Source of the DNA: Otis tarda
Lineage: Eukaryota > Chordata > Aves > Otidiformes > Otididae
DNA length: 64,000 nt
Direction: 5' to 3'
Assembly: GCA_026413225.1 (NCBI GenBank)
Contig: CM048591.1
Coordinates: forward strand, 77,850,009 to 77,914,008
Shown: positions 58,136-64,000 of the stretch, one piece after another
Position numbering within the stretch: the stretch's first letter is position 1
Layout: every line of letters starts with the position of its first letter
Notes under the pieces: model-generated
The model's database searches: none
Told to the model about the DNA's origin: nothing
Seen by the model: only the letters and a program-made list of their open reading frames with translations
Position numbers and translations under genes: made by a program

Positions 58136-59815
58136 GAAAAAGGGGGGAGAAAAAAAAAAAAGGTGGTGGTGGTGGACTTAGGGGGGCTGTGCGCTCTGGG
58201 AGCAACGAAAATGCCTTTGCGCGGGGGCTGCCTGGCCGGAGGGATGCGCGCCCGTGGGTGTGCACAGGCAGGGACACGCGTGGGCAGCCCCCTGCTCCCC
58301 TGCGCCTGCCCTGCACGCACCCCCCAACACCCCTTCTCCCCAAGCACCCCACGGGGTAGAGGGCTTCCTGCTCTGGTCTTCTCGAGTGGGGGGGATGGGG
58401 CAGGGGGGCAACCAGCCCCTGGGAGCTCCCCCCGCCCCAGTGCCCGGCCGGTGGGTACTCATCCCGGGTGGAGGTCGGGGGGGGGGGGGCCGCTCAGAGA
58501 GGCAGCCCGACGTTGTTTTTTTCCCTTCTCACCCGCAGAACCTGCGATTTTGGTAATTTGCACTTGTTGAGGGCAGCCGGGAGAGGGTGGCTTTTGGGAA
58601 GGGGGCTGCAGCCCGTTGGTGGGCAACCAGCAAAGCCTGGGCGGGTGCGTAGGCGGCGAAGGGGGTGCCCGTGGTTTTCTGCCGGTCATCTCGCCCAGTG
58701 GGGTTTGTTGTTGTTGGTTTTGGTTTTTTTTTTTGGAAGCTTAAGGAAAAAAAAAAAAAAAAAGCGGACAAAATTGGGGGCCGCTGGCAAATAGAAAAAG
58801 CTTTGTTCTGGAGGCTCAAGCCAGGGCACTATCTCTTCCCTCCTTGCAGCTCAGGAATCGGCGTTTCTTTCCCGGTCTGGGATGCTTTGGCTGTAAATTC
58901 CTTCAAGTGACTACTTCGTTGCTAAGGCTACAAGTCCCCGTCCCAAACGCACAAACCTTTTTCCCCCTCCAGGACTGGCTCAAGCCCCCGGGGCACAAGT
59001 CTTGACTTAAGACACCCTCCCTCAGACTCCTCGGAGAGCCTCCCTGATAAAGTCCGCGGTTGGGATGGAGGGGCTGAGCAGCCCCCTCCCCTCTCCCCGT
59101 GGCCCCCTCTCTCCCCATCCCCACATCTCTCCCGCCGTCCGTTTTGCTGGGATTTTTGGTGAAGAGATGTCCCGGAGAAACCCAGCCCCATAAAGAGTAA
59201 ATTAAGTAGAAGAAACCCAGCCGGTGTATATTTTGAAGCTCCGGCGGGGCGTCAAACCGGTGTTTAACATATTTTTTCCACTCACTGTGCACAAGTCCTC
59301 AGCCCCTGCCGCCCTCCTTTGATTTTTTTTTTTTTCCCACCTTCGAGGAGGAGGCAGTTTCGAGACTGGGGGGGATGTGGACAGAAAAAGAGTCCCCCGA
59401 CCTATACAGCACGGGGGCGCAGTGGGGGGACATGGGGTTCTCCATCTGAGAATTGACATGCTGTGGCGGGGAGGGGGGGGTCACCCAGGCTGTCCCTAAT
59501 TGCAGAGCTGGGGTGGAAGGAGAATTAGGTGTTTGGGGTTATTTATTTATTTATTTATTTACTTTTAAGGAGGATCACCCTCCTCCTTCCTCCCCACTGC
59601 CCTTCCGCTAAAACTAAAAATTCGGTTTTCTCACCGGTGGACACAGGTTTGTGAACCGCTCTAGCACCGCCAAGATGGGAGCGTGGCTCTCCTGGATTCG
59701 AAAAGGAGGGGGGGAATAAAAAACCCAAAACCAACCAAAAAAAAAACCCAAACAACAAAAAACCCCAAACCAAACCACCCCAGCCCCAGAGACCCTCGCC
59801 GCCTGGAAAAGCTAA
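58136..59815. other. Upstream sequence, GC-rich patches and runs
   Basis: CpG-rich 58200-58500, G-run at 58479-58490, A-run at 58747-58763, TTTA tetramers at 59540-59562, A/C-rich tract at 59715-59775. Clean pieces at 58800-58930 and 59165-59290. No gene seen. Confidence 0.4.
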
Positions 59816-60110
59816 GCGTGACTTGGTAAACGTTTGCAAATGCAAATGGAAATGAATAAATAAACCTCAAACCAGGTAGTTTGGGTGTAATAGTTTAGCA
59901 GGACTAATTGCAGACAATGGAGCTGAAATGACTTTTCCAATTAGCTGCTGGTTGGAGTTTAGTTGGAGGAACTGTCAGCTCCGGCGATGGGTAATTGCTT
60001 TATTGCTCACAAAACTATCATCTATTTAGAACATATGTGCTAATTACTCTGGATGGGCGTCGGAAAAGAGACCATAAATCTATTAGCACTTTAAAAAGTC
60101 TAGGGTACTT
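59816..60110. promoter_or_regulatory. Homeodomain/POU/SOX motif cluster (strong candidate enhancer)
   Basis: About 295 bp, clean and AT-rich. Perfect octamer ATGCAAAT at 59840-59847; CTAATTGCAG then the SOX motif ACAATGG at 59914-59920; CAATTAG near 59938-59944; GTAATTGC near 59991-59998; CTAATTAC near 60040. This density is typical of neural enhancers; activity is inferred. Confidence 0.5.
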
Positions 60111-60279
60111 GTGAGCGACCGAACTCCCTTCCCCGGCGCGGTGAGGGCGAGATTCGCGCTGGGTGAGAGAAGATCCAGAAAATAAAAATAAAACAGAATA
60201 AACGGACCCAGCCACATGTGTGCCAGGGTGTATTTGCGACCTCAGAGGGAGTGGAGGGGGGGAAGAGTGGTCATCTCCA
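60111..60279. other. Short GC-balanced spacer
   Basis: Between two candidate islands; no feature recognised. Confidence 0.4.
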
Positions 60280-60478
60280 AGCGAGGGAAGCCTCTTTCTA
60301 TAGACCAAACTGGTGCAATAAATCACTGTCATAAAAACGATTTTCCTCTTTAGCTTTCCACTATTTTTTTTTTCAAAAAGATTAGTTTAGAAATCTTTTA
60401 ATTGGATTACCCTGGAAAATTAATCTGCTTTAGGCTGGCTAAGTTTGTGTACCAAATATTTGGAATTAATTCGGCGCC
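60280..60478. promoter_or_regulatory. AT-rich island with perfect paired-type P3 site
   Basis: TAATTGGATTA at 60399-60409 is a perfect TAAT-N3-ATTA palindromic site for paired-class homeodomain dimers. GAAAATTAATCTGC follows, and CAAATATTTGG and GGAATTAATTCG palindromes lie near 60454-60472. Ends at a 35-base A-run. Role inferred. Confidence 0.45.
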
Positions 60479-60479
60479 A

Positions 60480-60480
<1 letters not shown>

Positions 60481-60515
<35 letters not shown>
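60481..60515. repeat. A35 homopolymer
   Basis: The longest pure mononucleotide run in the window. It directly follows GGCGCCAC, with no retrotransposon body next to it. Confidence 0.95.
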
Positions 60516-60521
<6 letters not shown>

Positions 60522-61490
60522 GGGACGCCTTTTGTTCCAACTAGCTAAGAAAAGGGGCAGGTAGGGAAGGTGATACTTCTCCAGGCGCGTCCGTCTCCCC
60601 CCGCAGCCCTCTGTGCGTGGGTGTCGCGTAAAATTGCTATTGTGGAGGTGATAAACAGAATTGTTTGCCGGGCTGTACTGCGGAGCCGGGCTGCAAGGCG
60701 GGGTGAGGAGTTTGGGGAAATTAAAAAAAAAAAAAAAATTAAAAATAGAAAAAAAGTTTTGACAGCCCAAGGAGGAGTTCCTCAGGCTCCGCGCTCCGAT
60801 GGAGCATTCCTGGTCCCGAAACTGCATCCCTGCTTCCCACCATCCCCGCCCCGGGGTGCCCGGCTCCCGTCACCTCCCACCGTGGGTGCGCACCGGCTCC
60901 GCGCCGCTCCGCCCGCCTGAGCGCACCCGCCCGGACCCTGTCCGGCTCCCGGGGGCTGCCCGGCACCCTCGGGGCTTGCGGGGCAGCTCGAGGGGCCCTC
61001 CCCATCCCGGAGACACGCCGAGCATCCCTTTGCTTTCCGCCCAATTTTGGGGGCAGCCCCGTGAGGTGTGGGTAATTGGCGGGGAGGGGGTAGGGGGGGG
61101 AAATAAAGGCGTAGTGACTTGTCAGGGAGAGTCCTTAACGTACTATCTTCTCCGCCCCCCCGCCCTCGTCTTTTTAAGCGGAGACATACCACCTCTCTGC
61201 TAAAAGAGCAATAAAGCGGGGTTAATCTAATTTTTTTTTTCTTATTTATTTTTACCCGAAGGAAACGAACCTGCGGCTCGTTCCCGGCGACTTACGCGCA
61301 GGTCATGACACTGCCTGGAATTTTGGGGAGCCAGGGGGGACGAAGGGGGGAATGGGGCAGGGAGGAGCTTCGGGTGGAGATAGGGAGCGTGGAAGCTGGA
61401 GCAGGGACCGCGCATGTAAGCGTGGAGTGGGTGTGCGTGGGTGTGCGGTGATGCAGCGGCCGGGCAGGTGAGCGGGCGGGACGGGCAGGG
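60516..61490. other. GC-rich upstream sequence
   Basis: CpG-rich at 60780-61010. G-run cluster at 61079-61101 (G-quadruplex motif). Clean sequence at 61190-61240. Overlapping open frames on both strands, none recognised. Confidence 0.45.
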
Positions 61491-61970
61491 GTGGAGGAGG
61501 ATGGTGAGGATGACGGTGAGGGTGAGAAGAATTAGGTTGAAGGTGAGGATGGGAATCAGGTTGAGAAGGAAGAGGGTGAGGATGAGGGTGAGGATAAGGG
61601 TAAGGGGTGGGAGGAGGAGGATGAGGATCACGATGAGGATGAAGATGAGGAAGGATGGGGATGAGAAGGGTGACGGTGAAGTTGAGGATGAGGATAAGGG
61701 TGAGGGTGAGAAGGATGAGGATCACAATGAAGATGAGGATGGAGATGAGGATGAGAAGGATGAGGGTGAGGGTTAAGGTGAGGATAAGGATGAGGACGAG
61801 GGTGAGGATGCAAATAAGGATGAGAAGGAAGAGGATGAGAAAGACGAAGGTCATGATGCGAATGAGAATGAAGATGAGGATGAGTGTGAAGGTGAGGTTG
61901 AAGATGAGGGTGAGGACCATAACGAGGATGAGGATAAGGATGGGGATGAGGATGGGGATGAGGTGGGCTT
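61491..61970. repeat. GATGAG/GATAAG/GGTGAG hexamer array, about 480 bp
   Basis: About 80 imperfect 6-bp units, purine-rich on plus. Long open frames in several phases on both strands (Arg/Met/Glu/Asp-rich on plus, Leu/Ile/Thr- or His/Pro-rich on minus) exist only because no stop word arises in the repeat. No promoter or splice evidence for a gene. Confidence 0.94.
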
Positions 61971-64000
61971 TTGACCTCTAGAGCCCCGGCCGAGTTCAGT
62001 GCAGCAAGGAAGCACCACCTCTCCCCAGACCCAAATCCCAGCCTCTCCTCCAGGCGTCCGCGCTCAAGACACCTCCTAATTAGCCCGTGCCGCTTTCCTA
62101 CTCAGCATTGATATTCTTTTTTTTCCACTGCCAGCCGCTACTGAGCCGTGCACCGCGGGCGGGGTTACCTGCGTGTAATAAAACACGCGGCAGGGATGCG
62201 CGCAGAGTTGCCGGGAGGGAAAACCTGCGGGGAAAATCGCTCACCCGCAGCGTTACACCCCCGCGGGACGGTGCACACGCAGGTCCCTGTTTCCAGCCGG
62301 AGTCCAGGCGCTTGCTAAATCACCGACCTGATCTGCGGTGATTTAACCATTGCGCCGCTGGCCCCGCCGTACATCATCCCACATCCCCGCTCACCTCGTT
62401 CCCCTCCCCCGCCCCACTCGTTTTTTTCCCCGCCGAGCACAGGAGAAGTTTTCTCAGCCTAATACAGACTAATACACCTTTATCCCCACTCGCGCGACGC
62501 TAAATGAACCTCAAAGTCCCTTCTGAGACTAACGCGGAGATCTTTTCCCACCGCGCATCTGCCTGCGCTTTGCATGCGCCCTACGGCAATTGTTTACAGT
62601 TTGGAAGACTCGAACCGTGGGTTAGTGGTTTTTTTTTTCTTCTTTTTTTCTTTTTTCTTTTTTTTTTTTTTTCCCAGCTTTGAGCTCCCTCTGGAAGCGG
62701 AGAGAGCTATTGCTCCCCGTTACCGCACATATTTCACTGGCCGTGACGGATCGCAGGTATTGTCCGCATCCCTCCCGCAGCCCAGGGGGGGATGCTCCAG
62801 GCCGGATGCTTCCACGCACCTCCCCACGGCCGGTGGGTCCCCTCACGCTAACGACTCACGCACGGAGGTGCAGAGAAGGGCAGGCTGCCCTACTCACCCT
62901 CCTCCACCCTCCCCATCCCACGCCGCTCTCCCCTCTCCGCGCGGAGGTGCTGCCTTTCGCCCACGCGCGGAATAGAGGTCTCGTTGGTGGACGCGCATCT
63001 TTCTGGGTTTAATCTCAGAAGCATGGGGCGTAGCGCAGGGCAAAGCCCCCCCGCCCCCTCATCCCGGGATGGGAGGGGGGGGCTGCCGCCTAGCCCGAGG
63101 GTGGAAGGGGAGGGTGAGGACCCGAGGCAAAAAACCGCGGAGGGGATGCAAAACAACCCCGAAATAGGGAAACAGCCAGAAGCCCCGAGCAATGCGCTTC
63201 TGCTCTGCCCGAGCATCCCCGAAATGGCATTAAACCGTGTCAGGGATCGGTGTCACGATGACGTACGGCGTCCCAGAAGGGATGATGATGAGTGACTGGT
63301 GTAATAGACCCGGACAGTGGACCAAAGTCTCCTTGACAGTTCTTAGTCATGTGTCTGGGTGGGGCGGGGGAGATGTGGGGGTCGTTTTACATCCGCTGAT
63401 GCGTTTATTCGGAGCCGATTCCGGGAGAGAGGCACGCGGAGCGCACGATCGCGTCTGAGTGGGATGAAGTCGAGCTTAAACGGCACAAAGGATGGCGAGG
63501 GGAAAGCTGAAGAGGTCACTGGTTTAGGTGCAAAGCACTTGGAAAGAAAAAAAAAAACAAACCGAACACCCCACTTGCTAAACCTAATTAAGCAAGACCC
63601 ACTCACCCTCGGTAATCCCCTGTCCCATCACAACCTGCTCGTCTCCTTCTTGTCACGCGTGGGCTTTGCTGCCGGCTGTGCAGCGCCCAGACCCGAGGGC
63701 TGGGGGTCGTGCTTGGGGATGAAGGGAGAAAAGTCACATCCCCCCGCCTCAGCTCCTCCGAGCAGGCAGAAAGCATATAAAACCGCTTAAAAAATATCCG
63801 GAGGGGCGTTTATCCCGCCAGGAGCAGAATGGAACGGTATTCGCCCCGAAAAGGAGTCACAAGAGGGAAACCACCCTGATACTGAAAAAAAAAAAAAAAG
63901 AAGAAAAAAAAAATCTGCTGATCCAGATGCTGTAACAGGTTCACTAAACGTGAGAGCAGGTAACACAGGGAATAGCGAGGTTGTTAACAGAAAACATCTA
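61971..64000. other. Upstream sequence to window end, no gene recognised
   Basis: CpG-rich patches at 62140-62330 and 62690-63100, T-rich tract at 62628-62672, A-rich tract at 63545-63560 and 63880-63915. Clean pieces at 62440-62620 and 63915-64000. No exon, RNA gene or transposon recognised. Confidence 0.4.

Noticed and set aside
60481..60515. Poly(A) tail of a processed pseudogene
   Set aside because: No gene-like or retrotransposon sequence on either side in the right orientation.
61303..61920. 205-residue Leu/Ile/Thr-rich minus-strand frame resembling a membrane protein
   Set aside because: Entirely composed of the hexamer array; the periodicity is the DNA repeat.

Overview
This window is vertebrate genomic DNA, almost certainly from a bird. 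CR1 retrotransposon fragments are present, mammalian SINEs are not seen, and the genes are intron-split with GT-AG junctions. Only two protein-coding genes can be supported. NR2F1 (COUP-TFI, an orphan nuclear receptor) lies on the minus strand with all three coding exons (49238-48782, 45638-45111, 38509-38229), which join in frame to 421 residues. The last coding exon of FAM172A (ARB2A) lies on the plus strand at 13944-14086. The two genes are tail to tail, the order known from other vertebrates, and this separates NR2F1 from its close paralogue NR2F2.

Layout. 1-13943 is the end of the last FAM172A intron: fairly ordinary AT-rich sequence with CR1 remnants, a GAGTT pentamer array and a GAT-type hexamer array. 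14087-37250 is the intergenic stretch between the two gene ends. It is very rich in A/T and G/C homopolymers and GC-rich patches, broken by short clean AT-rich islands that look like conserved regulatory elements. 37255-49238 is the NR2F1 transcription unit from probable poly(A) signal to start codon. Intron 2 contains two separate minisatellites (about 44 bp AT-rich units and about 75 bp GC-containing units), several clean islands, and an unusual exon 3 acceptor with a very long AG-free zone. 49239-51500 is the CpG-rich 5' flank, ending in a compact block with CArG, TATA-like, DR1-like and CCAAT motifs. 51500-64000 is upstream regulatory DNA with homeodomain/POU/SOX-type motif clusters and a long GATGAG-type array.

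How it works together: NR2F1 is a dosage-sensitive developmental transcription factor normally surrounded by distal enhancers. The clean islands on both sides, and inside intron 2, are the natural candidates. No bacterial-type system, CRISPR array, intact transposon, tRNA or rRNA was found. Most long open frames here are low-complexity artefacts. The most unusual findings are the structures inside NR2F1 intron 2, the CR1 tail-to-tail junction, the paired perfect CRE sites and the motif-dense islands. Conservation of the islands is inferred from texture only; no alignment could be run.
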